From a virus, in IMG/VR virus record IMGVR_UViG_3300049489_000302, positions 5,001-44,361 of that record: 39,361 nucleotides of DNA. The stretch is one strand, 5' to 3'. The notes under the pieces were generated by a model that was given only the letters and a program-made list of their open reading frames with translations, searched no databases and was not told the DNA's origin. Both the position numbers and the translations under genes were made by a program. Shown piece after piece: positions 15,724 to 22,761 of the stretch. The first letter of the stretch is position 1. Every line of letters begins with the position of its first letter.

Positions 15724-16334
15724 TAGTTTCTAGCCGTCAAAAATTCACCATCGGCCTGATTTGGCTTGTGCTGCTCATTGAATGAATTAGCCCTTGATTT
15801 CTGAATCTCAACGATATAATTGGTCTCGGCCTTTTTAGCCAATCCAAATGGATCGCCGGCTGTTACGCGTGGGGCGATCAAAAACGCAAGGTAATACGAC
15901 AACGCCAAAGTGAATGAAATCGGATACTTGGCAGTATCGTCTTCCCTTTTTGTGTATTCAAGCCTGGCGTCTTCGATATCGGTGTAGATAAGCCTTCCCT
16001 GCGAATCGCTGCCTATAATGTATTTGTATTCAGTGTCTTTGTCTTCCGCCTTGATCCCGCTGATCAGCCTTCGAGCCATCAGGCAATCCGAAGGATAGCG
16101 ATATGAAAAACTCCACTCATCGTCAATTCCTGTTGGGTCTTCTTCGACAAGTCCTAAAGTCACAAATTTACGGGCAAACGGCCAATTAAAGTCCTCAAGA
16201 ACCTTGTCCCTTGCGGTCTCGTAAAAGGCATTACACGACCTGGCCAGATCTGAATTTTCAGTAAGCGAAGCGATTAGCTTCGAATTTCCTAGATGCGCCA
16301 AAGCCATGTTGGCTATTTGTGTTGTCGAAGCCAT
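15723..16334 (-). CDS. Tail tubular protein A (T7 gp11-like adaptor)
   Basis: 203 residues. The start MASTTQIANMALAHLGNSKL and the following CNAFYETARDKVLEDFNWPFARKF are hallmark segments of the gp11/gp4-like adaptor that sits between the portal and the nozzle. The middle contains a WSFSYRYPSDCLMARRL stretch, also typical of the family. The length matches T7 gp11 (196 residues). It lies directly upstream of tail tubular B with a one-base TAATG overlap, the usual order. An AGAGGGG lies just before the ATG. Confidence 0.93.
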   Translation of the reverse strand: MASTTQIANMALAHLGNSKLIASLTENSDLARSCNAFYETARDKVLEDFNWPFARKFVTLGLVEEDPTGIDDEWSFSYRYPSDCLMARRLISGIKAEDKDTEYKYIIGSDSQGRLIYTDIEDARLEYTKREDDTAKYPISFTLALSYYLAFLIAPRVTAGDPFGLAKKAETNYIVEIQKSRANSFNEQHKPNQADGEFLTARN

Positions 16335-16346
16335 GTTCCCCTCTGG

Positions 16347-16517
16347 TTATTCGGCCAAAGTTAACTTTAGTTTTTTTACCTCTTTTAATTCGTAAATCCC
16401 TATTTCGATTTCGTCATTTGTTTTTTTAAACAAAAGATGCGCCTCAGTTTGCATGGTTATTTCCCCGGGCTTCTCTTGACCCATGTGGCCGTATAAATTT
16501 TTCGGATATTCCATCAT
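16347..16517 (-). CDS. Small protein of unknown function, 56 residues
   Basis: A short frame between the adaptor gene and the next small ORF. It starts at an ATG (17 bases in from position 16500) that overlaps the TGA of the upstream gene (ATGA), with AAGGGTGGG directly in front, and it ends TAA at 16347. A second ATG is immediately adjacent. The product is MMEYPKNLYGHMGQEKPG..., rich in Lys, Glu and Ile, ending KLKLTLAE. It fills an otherwise unexplained gap of about 180 bases in a tightly packed operon, which is the main reason for calling it. No family is recognised. The later part (AHLLFKKTNDEIEIGIYELK) reads like alternating beta strands. Confidence 0.55.
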   Translation of the reverse strand: MMEYPKNLYGHMGQEKPGEITMQTEAHLLFKKTNDEIEIGIYELKEVKKLKLTLAE

Positions 16518-16735
16518 CCCACCCTTAAAAGCAAAAGCCTGAATGTCCCGCCCGTTGGTGGCGGCGTGTAAGGCCTAACCCCCGTTGGGTCAGACATGAT
16601 GATATTCTTAGGGGTAGCGTCACCCTCGTATAAAAATATCGTTGTAGATGTTATCGCTAGGATTGGCAATGCCCTAAGTATGATGTTCTTGGGCGTTGCG
16701 TGGCCTTCGTATAGCGATATGTCTTTCTGGCCCAT
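16514..16735 (-). CDS. Small phage protein with duplicated YEG-[HD]-ATPKNII motif
   Basis: 73 residues. It contains two copies of the same short unit: SLYEGHATPKNIILR (residues 7-21) and FLYEGDATPKNIIMSDPT, separated by a hydrophobic stretch (ALPILAITSTTIFL). Similar E-G-D-A-T-P-x-N motifs followed by a Pro/Gly-rich tail occur in small proteins of other phages, so the frame is believed real, but no function is known to me. It is coupled on both sides by overlapping stop/start codons (TGATG upstream, ATGA downstream). The C-terminus is PTGVRPYTPPPTGGTFRLLL. Whether the hydrophobic spacer is a membrane segment or the core of a small beta domain cannot be told. Confidence 0.65.
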   Translation of the reverse strand: MGQKDISLYEGHATPKNIILRALPILAITSTTIFLYEGDATPKNIIMSDPTGVRPYTPPPTGGTFRLLLLRVG

Positions 16736-17277
16736 CAGCTACCGTCTACGTTTGTCGCCAACAGCGTATTAACTGTCGTTCCCGCTATGTCGGGCGAACC
16801 CGGCTTATATGCCACCAGATAAATAGGTGTGGCCTTTCCTTGTTCAACGCAAAGAATATAGGTGCCATCCTCTAGCGATTGAACCTCGCCACAATATGCG
16901 TCCGTTGCTGTTACAAAGCCTTGAACCAAAGCCCCGGCGACTGGCGCAGATACGTTGTCTAAGCATTGGCCCCTGATTGCGTTTCTAGATTGGGTTCCCG
17001 GCCCATCGCAGCTAAATGGCTCATACTGCCCACGATCAGCTCCGGCCTCTTGGCTCATTAGGCAGTAGTCAAGAGATCCAGCGTTCATAAAACACGAAGA
17101 CGGCCACCGAGAAAAAAAATTGTTGGTGTCTCTCCATGTCTTTGGCGATCGGCTTTGATACTGCCATTCTGGTTCCCACAATGCGCTGGATTCAACCAAG
17201 CCGGGCGCTATTGATCCAGCCCTTTGGAATCCAACGGTTCCGGTGGCGAGCGTGGCGTATCTCATCCCCGCACCCAT
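16735..17277 (-). CDS. Putative virion protein with carboxypeptidase-regulatory-like domain
   Basis: 180 residues. The N-terminal half is Trp- and Ser-rich and contains four Cys residues. The C-terminal half (about 108-175) reads like a small beta-sandwich of the carboxypeptidase-regulatory or transthyretin-like type: RGQCLDNVSAPVAGALVQGF, then a SLEDGTYIL turn and strand, then PIYLVAYKPG. Such domains are common in accessory virion and tail proteins. It belongs to the run of coupled small genes between the head and tail modules; its ATG overlaps the upstream TAA (TAATG). An in-frame ATG four codons in, preceded by GCGGGG, is an alternative start. A structural role is inferred from position. 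Confidence 0.6.
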   Translation of the reverse strand: MGAGMRYATLATGTVGFQRAGSIAPGLVESSALWEPEWQYQSRSPKTWRDTNNFFSRWPSSCFMNAGSLDYCLMSQEAGADRGQYEPFSCDGPGTQSRNAIRGQCLDNVSAPVAGALVQGFVTATDAYCGEVQSLEDGTYILCVEQGKATPIYLVAYKPGSPDIAGTTVNTLLATNVDGS

Positions 17278-17576
17278 TACGAACCCGCCATAGCGTTTGC
17301 CAGATCGTGTCTGGCATTTAGCAAGAGTTTTTCCTCTGGCGTCCCAACCAACGCTGTATCGTGTGCGGGAACAATTATTTGACTCCTGAGCCCTTTTTTC
17401 TGATTCAGGTGATAATTCGTCAACGTCTGACGGGCCGTGTCCAATAAATAACGGGCGTATTTCTCGTCAGTTATTGAACCGGATATTGCCATCATCCCGT
17501 TGCGATGAAGGTTGATCACGATTGACGACACCACAGTATTACCGTGCTTGTCGTCAAATGATTCAATCCCACTCAT
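17277..17576 (-). CDS. Hypothetical small protein of the virion operon
   Basis: 99 residues from the ATG at 17576, chosen because it overlaps the TGA of the preceding gene (ATGA); the frame itself continues upstream to a TTG at 17591. It starts MSGIESFDDKHGNTVVSSIV and looks like a mixed alpha/beta fold, with a strand pair (VVSSIVINLHRNGMMAISGS) followed by a long helix (DEKYARYLLDTARQTLTNYH). No motif is recognised. The tail LLNARHDLANAMAGS is helical. It may be a minor head or head-tail protein, but nothing in the sequence proves this. Confidence 0.6.
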   Translation of the reverse strand: MSGIESFDDKHGNTVVSSIVINLHRNGMMAISGSITDEKYARYLLDTARQTLTNYHLNQKKGLRSQIIVPAHDTALVGTPEEKLLLNARHDLANAMAGS

Positions 17577-18004
17577 TCGTCCACCACGCAATGCAGGTCA
17601 ACCACGGCCGAGTTGGCCGTGATATTCCAAGCGCAAATAGCTTGCCCACCAGCGGGAAGAACGATTCCCCGGGGGAAGGTGTAGACGATACCAGCGCCAA
17701 CAAGAGCCGCCATGCTGAACCTACGAAAAAACTGCGTAGGAACAGTCGGGGCTGTTCCGAATGCTACCGCCGACTGAGTTAAGCCGGTGGGGCGTCCCTC
17801 GTCTTCTGCCAGAAACGCCACGCCGCCAGTAAGTGTGGGCGTATTAGCTGTCCTTCCAAGCCCAACCACGCAAGCCGTGGCCGCACCGTTGATATAACCC
17901 CACTCCATCACCGCAGCTTCATTCGTGGCTGGCGAAAGAGCCGCCCACGAAGCAGCCGCAATCGTTGTAACTGTGGTTCTCTGTGCTAGTGAATAAATCG
18001 CCAT
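17573..18004 (-). CDS. Hypothetical beta-rich virion-operon protein
   Basis: 143 residues, low in charge, with alternating Ala/Thr/Val/Gly-rich strands (TTVTTIAAASWAALSPA, ACVVGLGRTANTPTLTGGVA, GIVYTFPRGIVLPAGGQAICAW). The composition suggests an all-beta structural or decoration protein exposed on the particle. The start lies two bases after the stop of the preceding gene, and the stop overlaps the ATG of the next (ATGA). No named family is recognised. The ending NSAVVDLHCVVDE resembles the last strand of jelly-roll-like proteins, which is a weak hint only. Confidence 0.6.
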   Translation of the reverse strand: MAIYSLAQRTTVTTIAAASWAALSPATNEAAVMEWGYINGAATACVVGLGRTANTPTLTGGVAFLAEDEGRPTGLTQSAVAFGTAPTVPTQFFRRFSMAALVGAGIVYTFPRGIVLPAGGQAICAWNITANSAVVDLHCVVDE

Positions 18005-18005
18005 C

Positions 18006-18857
18006 CTACGCCTCTAAGAAGTAAGAAATCTGACCCCTGACGCCAACCGCAGCCGAAAGCGTCAGAATCAACGCCTCGTTTACCGCCGTTTCCATGATCC
18101 ACCCACTTGCCGGCGTTCCCAAAGGTGGCGATACGCCCGTATTCGCCACCCAAGACATTGCGCCAGATAGTGAGGTTGAGTCGCTTTTCCATGTTGTCGT
18201 AACCGTCCCGTCCGCAACTATAGTATAACCCAAAACTTTTATTTTCCTAGTCGCATCAGCAGTTACAATGGTATTCGCACCGTTTGCCGAAGCGCTGATA
18301 GCCGCAAACAAAATGGTCTGACCCCGCCTCAGATCCATCAGCCACGCGGTCGTGTTCTGGGTGTTCCCCGGCTGGACGGTCCATGTGCCAGATTGTGTAG
18401 CCGCTACGGTTCCAGATACAGGAACTGGCGTGGCCCTTAACTCGGCGTCTGTAAGCGGCCCAGTAACCGCCACACTGCCAGACACAGCCACCGTTCCACT
18501 AATTGGCTGCGTAACAGCGCTTCCATCAACCTTCAGGGCGGTCATCCCAACAATACCCTGAACCGTTATAACATCAACGCTTGCGGTTCCTGCTGTCCCT
18601 AGACTTGGTTGTTTCGCAACCGTGGCCAAAGTCAGAGAATCAACATTGGACGTATTACACGCCGTTACTTTGCTATCAAGCGATATAATCTTAGCGTCAA
18701 TATCGCTTAAATAAGAGTTCCCTGTAACCTGATTGGCGGCAGTCGCGTCTCCTGCGCCAGTAACAGCCACAGTTCCAGTAACCGTGACCACGCCATCAAT
18801 GGCGACAAGCCCGTTAACCAGAACCCTATTTTTAACTATAACCCTGGCTACACTCAT
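18006..18857 (-). CDS. Repetitive beta-strand virion protein
   Basis: 283 residues. The first half contains short repeated strands of the V-x-G-T-V-A-V-[TS]-G type (about residues 26-34, 119-131 and 147-153), ending in SGTVAATQSGTWTVQPGN. This style is common in phage surface proteins that form beta-helical stalks. One segment, DATAANQVTGNSYLSDIDAK, and another, PLTDAELRATPVPVSG, are recurrent in unrelated phage and prophage proteins in my experience, but I cannot name the function. The second half (170-283) is a more compact beta domain ending RGQISYFLEA. The start at 18857 follows AAGGCGG. A strong hairpin (18891-18926) sits in the spacer just upstream. Confidence 0.65.
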   Translation of the reverse strand: MSVARVIVKNRVLVNGLVAIDGVVTVTGTVAVTGAGDATAANQVTGNSYLSDIDAKIISLDSKVTACNTSNVDSLTLATVAKQPSLGTAGTASVDVITVQGIVGMTALKVDGSAVTQPISGTVAVSGSVAVTGPLTDAELRATPVPVSGTVAATQSGTWTVQPGNTQNTTAWLMDLRRGQTILFAAISASANGANTIVTADATRKIKVLGYTIVADGTVTTTWKSDSTSLSGAMSWVANTGVSPPLGTPASGWIMETAVNEALILTLSAAVGVRGQISYFLEA

Positions 18858-18890
18858 TTACCGCCTTGATATGGTTTCCAAGTTAATATG

Positions 18891-18926
18891 GTTGCCAAGG
18901 CCCCTGGAAACAGGGGCTAGGGTAAC
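18891..18926 (-). other. Stem-loop in spacer between two virion genes
   Basis: GCCCCTG (18900-18906) pairs with CAGGGGC (18911-18917) across GAAA. After a three-base internal loop on each side, GTTGCC (18891-18896) pairs with GGTAAC (18921-18926), with one G-U. No T-run follows on the minus strand, so it is not a classical terminator; an RNA-processing or stabilising role is possible. Confidence 0.5.
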
Positions 18927-18930
18927 GATA

Positions 18931-19326
18931 TTAAATTACTTTCCTGTTGCCAGTGGGAGCGTCCGCTGCGCCACCAACAGGAGATTCGGCCTTTGTGCCC
19001 GAAGCTACCAAAACATCGACAGGAATAGCACCAGCCGGCGCCTGACCTGGAACCTGACCCGGGATAACCTGCGGCTTGGGCGCCGTAACCGTAGGCGCAG
19101 CATCGACAAGTTCCATCCAACCGCGTCGCCCGTTCGCCCCGGTTTTGCTCGAATCAGAAAACTCGCTCATGTCGTGGATTTCAAAAATATCGCCAACACG
19201 AATTCGAGTTCCGTGGCCACCGCGCAGATCTGGATTAGGATTCTTAGACGTGAAATCATAGAATCCAGCCACCTGCCCGTCTTGCATTCCCCTTACTGAC
19301 CCAACAGCCCTTACTCTGATGCCCAT
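18931..19326 (-). CDS. Hypothetical protein next to cement gene
   Basis: 131 residues. The N-terminal part (1-75) is a compact, charged, possibly SH3-like beta domain (MGIRVRAVGSVRGMQDGQ, GTRIRVGDIFEI, RRGWMELVD). The C-terminal part (77-131) is a Pro/Ala/Gly-rich, probably disordered tail (TAPKPQVIPGQVPGQAPAGA) ending in NRKVI. It lies just downstream of the cement gene, after the hairpin at 19344-19368; AGGGG six bases before the ATG is its ribosome site and directly follows the T-run of that hairpin. A small accessory head protein is possible. No family is recognised. Confidence 0.6.
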   Translation of the reverse strand: MGIRVRAVGSVRGMQDGQVAGFYDFTSKNPNPDLRGGHGTRIRVGDIFEIHDMSEFSDSSKTGANGRRGWMELVDAAPTVTAPKPQVIPGQVPGQAPAGAIPVDVLVASGTKAESPVGGAADAPTGNRKVI

Positions 19327-19337
19327 TTCACACCCCT

Positions 19338-19368
19338 AAAAATCCCCAGGGGCGATATGCCCCTGGGG
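19338..19368 (-). terminator. Intrinsic (perhaps partial) terminator after cement gene
   Basis: A perfect 10-bp stem: 19344-19353 (CCCCAGGGGC) pairs with 19359-19368 (GCCCCTGGGG) across a five-base loop. On the minus strand it is followed by ATTTTT (19343-19338). This fits a rho-independent terminator for the capsid/cement mRNA. The next gene starts only 12 bases beyond the T-run and has no separate promoter that I can see, so read-through is expected. Confidence 0.7.
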
Positions 19369-19383
19369 TTAAACACTCAACTA

Positions 19384-19815
19384 TTAGCTAATGGTGTAGC
19401 CATTAGCGTATGCACGCCACTTATCAACGTCGTCGGTGATCGTTACCGTGAAATTGCCGGTCGAAAGATCTCCGTTGGCAACGGTCCACTTGCCACGCAG
19501 ATAACGCTCAGGCGTTGTAATCGGTTGCAACCTTGCTACAAGCGTGGTTCCAACCGCAGAAAGGGCCGAAAAAACACCAATGGTCTGAATCGTGGTCGCC
19601 GATGAAAACGAGGTGTTGTCATCGCTTTCCAGAGTCAAAGTCATAGTCGAATTGCTGGCTCCGTCAGTCATCGCCGTAGTTACGGCAGCGAAAACGTAAA
19701 GATTGCGTCCAGCGCCAATATCTCGGGCAGCGCTAAGATCAATATAATTGGTCGTAGCCTCCGTGGTAAGATGGGCGCTTTCTTCGTCAAGCATCAGCTG
19801 TGCATCAGTCAACAT
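19384..19815 (-). CDS. Capsid cement protein, Bbp16-like
   Basis: 143 residues. The start MLTDAQLMLDEESAHLTTEATTNYIDLSAARDIGAGRNLYVF matches the pattern of Bbp16-family cement proteins of BPP-1-like phages: a short helix, then an N-x-IDL-x-x-x-RD-[IL]-G-x-G strand, followed by a TLESDD strand and an ERYLRGKW strand. The protein is predicted all-beta. It lies immediately downstream of the major capsid gene, the expected place. TTGGAG lies seven bases before the ATG. The family call is by motif pattern from memory, but the context makes it likely. It probably trimerises on the capsid surface to stabilise the expanded shell. Confidence 0.75.
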   Translation of the reverse strand: MLTDAQLMLDEESAHLTTEATTNYIDLSAARDIGAGRNLYVFAAVTTAMTDGASNSTMTLTLESDDNTSFSSATTIQTIGVFSALSAVGTTLVARLQPITTPERYLRGKWTVANGDLSTGNFTVTITDDVDKWRAYANGYTIS

Positions 19816-19840
19816 GGTTATTCTCCAAAGTTTTTTGTTT

Positions 19841-19865
19841 ATAGCCCCACGCCATGTGGGGCTAT
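19841..19865. other. Stem-loop between major capsid and cement genes
   Basis: A perfect 10-bp stem: ATAGCCCCAC (19841-19850) pairs with GTGGGGCTAT (19856-19865) across GCCAT. On the minus strand the bases after the stem are A-rich, not T-rich, so it is a poor terminator for the capsid mRNA. On the plus strand it is followed by TTATTCTT, so it could weakly stop antisense transcripts. A role in mRNA processing or stability is an alternative. Confidence 0.5.
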
Positions 19866-19871
19866 TTATTC

Positions 19872-20873
19872 TTAGGCAACAGCCGATTCAGTTTCCGTGA
19901 TCTGGTCGCTGATACGGATAGGGAAGCCGCGCCAGATGTTCATCGGCTTGCCATCCACGACCTGATACGAAAGCTGACCGCCCAGGCGCACGTCCTGGCG
20001 GCATTGGTAATCCAGCCGTTCAAACGCAGTCCGGTTCATGTAGATGCGGGGAGTCACGCCTTCAAGGCTGTTCAGACGATGGATGCCATTGTTGATCAGT
20101 GTGGGCAGGTCGGCAGCGTTGGAATCGGCCACAAGAGCGCTCACATCCAAGTTGCAGATGCGAACGATGTTACGCCAATCCTGAACCGCCAAACCGCACG
20201 ACCACGACCAATGCCCAACATAGGCCTGCATCTTTCCGCCGCCGACGCCAGTAGCGTTGGTGATGGTCTGGACGCCAAGGTCCTGATAATCCAATCCAGC
20301 CATCGTGCCCTTGGGGTAAAGTCCGTAAACCGAACTCTGCCCCCAACCGACGATCCAAATCGAAGTGTTGTCAGAACCAGAGCCACCGCCAGAAACAACG
20401 TTATCGCCAACCGCGCCAGTCAGAGAGTTATAGCGCGTAGCCAGTCCGTTGAATTCCTTCGGGGCTGTGGTCACATTGCCGTAAAGCAGCGTTCCAGCGA
20501 ATTCCTGCGTGATCGATTCAGCAAACATCTTCTCCTGTTGAAGACGATAGCCGTTAACATTTCCGCCCAAGCTGGCCAGTTTAACGTCAACTTCGCTGTA
20601 GCCTTCCAACATGCCCATGCCTTCGGTGATCTGAGCAACGGTTCCCTTGCTCGGGGTCACGAACCCGTTGTAAGAACGCCACGAAACGCTTGGCAAGCTG
20701 GTCTGCTGTGCCATCACATGACCAGTCAGGCCATTAGCCTCCTGCCAAGGAATGTCGTTGATCATTTCGTTTTTCTGCGACAAAAGCATCGCAACGTTAA
20801 GAGCCCGACCGGCAGGGTCAAGGCCACGCGTGATATCGACAAGATTGCCGACAGTTGATCCAATAGCTGCCAT
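19872..20873 (-). CDS. Major capsid protein (BPP-1 Bbp17-like, HK97-type fold)
   Basis: 333 residues. Recognised by a set of conserved segments: PWQEANGLTGHVMAQQTSLPSVSWRSYN region (42-69), TPSKGTVAQITEGMGMLEGYSEVD, NVNGYRLQQEKMFAESITQEFAGTLLYGN, FNGLATRYN, a SGGGSGSDNTSIWIVGWG turn, YPKGTMAGL, GLAVQDWRNIVRICNLD and YMNRTAFERLD. These are typical of the major capsid family of Bordetella phage BPP-1, whose HK97-like fold has a permuted topology. The length matches that family. The start has a strong site (AGGAG, seven bases before ATG). It lies between the scaffold and cement genes. No separate maturation protease is seen nearby. Confidence 0.92.
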   Translation of the reverse strand: MAAIGSTVGNLVDITRGLDPAGRALNVAMLLSQKNEMINDIPWQEANGLTGHVMAQQTSLPSVSWRSYNGFVTPSKGTVAQITEGMGMLEGYSEVDVKLASLGGNVNGYRLQQEKMFAESITQEFAGTLLYGNVTTAPKEFNGLATRYNSLTGAVGDNVVSGGGSGSDNTSIWIVGWGQSSVYGLYPKGTMAGLDYQDLGVQTITNATGVGGGKMQAYVGHWSWSCGLAVQDWRNIVRICNLDVSALVADSNAADLPTLINNGIHRLNSLEGVTPRIYMNRTAFERLDYQCRQDVRLGGQLSYQVVDGKPMNIWRGFPIRISDQITETESAVA

Positions 20874-20883
20874 GATTTAACTC

Positions 20884-21519
20884 CTATTTTGTGTTGAACA
20901 TGGTCTGAGCCATAGCGGCGTCTGTTCCCGCTGCGGGAGAGGTAGCGCCTGGCGTGCGACCATGAACCAAAGTGTCTTCCCCCATAGCGGATGCTATGCG
21001 GGCCATAATTCCAAACATGGCCTTGTGATTTCCAAGACCAGACGAACCGAGCAATTGAACAAAGCTACCATCGGTATCAAACCTTTTGATCAGCCTGTTC
21101 GAAAGCTCGACGTTCTTTTTCAGATTTTCACCGCCAAGGACCGGATCAGCCTGAATTTCAGCGACCCATTCCTTAGCCTGTTTTTCCTGAGCCAGCCTTT
21201 CTTTTGCTTCAGATTCAGCCAGCCACTTATTCTGAAAATCCACCAAAGCCTGAGCCTTCTCCTCGGGCAATCCATGAGCCTTCGCAAAGGTCTCAATCTC
21301 GCCCAATGAAGTCGCCTCTAAGATGGCGTTTTCCGGAAGCTTTAATTCGTATTTAATTTCAGCGCTGTTTCCGCCACCAAGCAGCGTTTTGCCATCCGCA
21401 GGGGATGGAGGCGGAGTGGCGGACGCCGCAGGAGGTGGCGTTCCGCCAGCAGGAGGCGCAGGAGGCGGAGGGGTAGCCCCGCCAGCAGGGGGAGACGTAG
21501 CAACGATTGGTTCTGTCAT
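20884..21519 (-). CDS. Capsid scaffold protein
   Basis: 211 residues. The first 42 are a low-complexity Pro/Ala/Gly segment (PPAGGATPPPPAPP...). Then comes KYELKLPENAILEA, a helical charged region (EIETFAKAHGLPEEKAQALVDFQNKWLAESEAKE) with high coiled-coil potential, EWVAEIQADPVLGGENLKKN, and LLGSSGLGNHKAMFGIMARIASAMGEDTLV at 157-186. This L-G-x-x-G-LGNH pattern is recurrent in scaffold proteins of phages with this capsid type. It lies directly upstream of the capsid gene. It should direct prohead assembly and leave during packaging. The ATG overlaps the stop of the preceding gene (ATGA). Confidence 0.82.
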   Translation of the reverse strand: MTEPIVATSPPAGGATPPPPAPPAGGTPPPAASATPPPSPADGKTLLGGGNSAEIKYELKLPENAILEATSLGEIETFAKAHGLPEEKAQALVDFQNKWLAESEAKERLAQEKQAKEWVAEIQADPVLGGENLKKNVELSNRLIKRFDTDGSFVQLLGSSGLGNHKAMFGIMARIASAMGEDTLVHGRTPGATSPAAGTDAAMAQTMFNTK

Positions 21520-21842
21520 TTGTTTCTCTCCTGTTGTGCTTCGAAATGTCTTTGTAACATAGCGTGCAGAGCTTCAGGCGAAGCCTCGCCAACGTCTGTC
21601 GCTATTCTCCCCGCCAGCGCCCGCTGGCCTTCCTGGAAGTTCAATGTTTCTATCGATCCAGGGCCGGGCATGAAATCAAAATATTTCCCTGCCGTGATAA
21701 ATGCCCATAATACTTCTTGGCCTTCCCTTGTGGCCAATACAGCCCTAAGTCTGTCAAGATGTTCCTGTCTCGCGTTCTTAATCTTTGCTTTGCCAAGATT
21801 AACTTGCTCCGCGTCTGAAGCATTGGCTACAAGCTTTTTCAC
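21516..21842 (-). CDS. Bbp19-like head-operon protein
   Basis: 108 residues from a GTG start that overlaps the TGA of the upstream gene (GTGA), with AGAGG nine bases in front. The pattern HLDRLRAVLATREGQEVLWAFITAGKYF (28-55), followed by ETLNFQEGQRALAGRIATDV and a final helix SPEALHAMLQRHFEAQQER, matches a small family named after Bbp19 of BPP-1. Such genes sit beside the scaffold gene in many podoviruses and siphoviruses. The function is not established; a minor head or assembly role is inferred. The protein is predicted all-helical. Confidence 0.7.
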   Translation of the reverse strand: MKKLVANASDAEQVNLGKAKIKNARQEHLDRLRAVLATREGQEVLWAFITAGKYFDFMPGPGSIETLNFQEGQRALAGRIATDVGEASPEALHAMLQRHFEAQQERNK

Positions 21843-22531
21843 CTAAACATACCTCTCTTTTTACGACGATCCATATTTTTTCTAGCCATCATCATAGTGA
21901 CAACGCTACCTGCCGTTTCTATTGGATCAACCGTTGGAAAAGATATTCTGGCTATGTTTGAAAATCTCACGTTATTAACATACCCAGTCCAAAATATTCC
22001 TAAAGCAGTTACATAAGTCCCGATTCTGTAATTATTTGATGTTAAAGTAGCTCCAGCCACAGCGTCCGTCGCAACAACAGCGCCATCCTTCCAAATTTTT
22101 CTGTTTACCCCATCCCACGTAACAGCGAAATTAAAATTAGTGGTTAATGGGGCTGTGCCGTTAGCGGACACCAAAAAACCAGCCCCAGTGTTATAGAGTA
22201 AAGCTCCTAAATTACCAACAACCAAGGACGATATTAATGCGCCATCGGTTGTTGAAATAACAACAGGCTGAGAAGCATATGAATTCAAATAAACGTCGCA
22301 CTCTATTGAATAATTGCTTAGGGACGAAAACGCCGTATTTAATCCAGCCGGACAATTAAAATATTGTGTGTCCGTAAAAGTTCCGGCGTAATACGGCGTT
22401 ATCGTCGCAGGCGCAGGGGTAGTAACGAACGGAACGGTCCCGACCTGGCTCAAATTGTATGAGTTAGGCCCAGAGTCGTTAAGGTTGTTCTGCAAGAGAT
22501 ACAGAGCAACAGTGTTTGCAGCAATAGACAT
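21839..22531 (-). CDS. LamG/concanavalin-like virion protein
   Basis: 230 residues. The main body (about 1-205) is a concanavalin A/LamG-type beta sandwich, shown by VALYLLQNNLNDSGPNSYNL, YFNCPAGLNTAF, YSIECDVYLNS, FNFAVTWDGVNRKIWKDGAVV and the final strand FWTGYVNNVRFSNIAR. This module binds carbohydrate or protein in many surface proteins, so a capsid decoration or adhesion role is plausible. The last 25 residues (VVTMMMARKNMDRRKKRGMFR) form a very basic Met-rich tail that is not part of the lectin fold. It lies between small virion genes and the Bbp19-like gene. The sugar specificity cannot be read from the sequence. Confidence 0.75.
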   Translation of the reverse strand: MSIAANTVALYLLQNNLNDSGPNSYNLSQVGTVPFVTTPAPATITPYYAGTFTDTQYFNCPAGLNTAFSSLSNYSIECDVYLNSYASQPVVISTTDGALISSLVVGNLGALLYNTGAGFLVSANGTAPLTTNFNFAVTWDGVNRKIWKDGAVVATDAVAGATLTSNNYRIGTYVTALGIFWTGYVNNVRFSNIARISFPTVDPIETAGSVVTMMMARKNMDRRKKRGMFR

Positions 22532-22533
22532 AT

Positions 22534-22761
22534 CTACACAGCCACCTTAGTTAAACTTCCAACGTTGGAAAACTTTGAATCAAAATTCAAATTCAAGCCA
22601 CCATCGTTTGAAATTAATTCGAGCGTGAACGTTCCGTTATCGTCATCAAAACGACCAGACATCTGCAAATACGATAAGCCCTTGAATAAGTCGTAGACTT
22701 CTTCGGCTGTTTTGCTCCTGCCGTTTTTACACTTGGCCTGTATCGTATATTTCCAAGGCAT
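22534..22761 (-). CDS. Hypothetical small protein in virion operon
   Basis: 75 residues from the ATG at 22761, which overlaps the TAA of the upstream gene by one base (TAATG) and has AGAAGG about ten bases in front; the frame is open for eight more codons upstream, but those overlap the previous gene. Product: MPWKYTIQAKCKNGRSKTAEEVYDLF..., one helix flanked by strands, ending FSNVGSLTKVAV. No family is recognised. The alternating hydrophobic strands (GTFTLELISNDGGLNLNFDS) suggest a small beta-rich structural protein. Confidence 0.6.
   Translation of the reverse strand: MPWKYTIQAKCKNGRSKTAEEVYDLFKGLSYLQMSGRFDDDNGTFTLELISNDGGLNLNFDSKFSNVGSLTKVAV

Noticed and set aside
19854-20858. Long plus-strand open frame (334 codons) opposite the major capsid gene
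   Set aside because: It is an antisense shadow of a clearly recognised capsid gene; its product has no recognisable domain or ribosome site.
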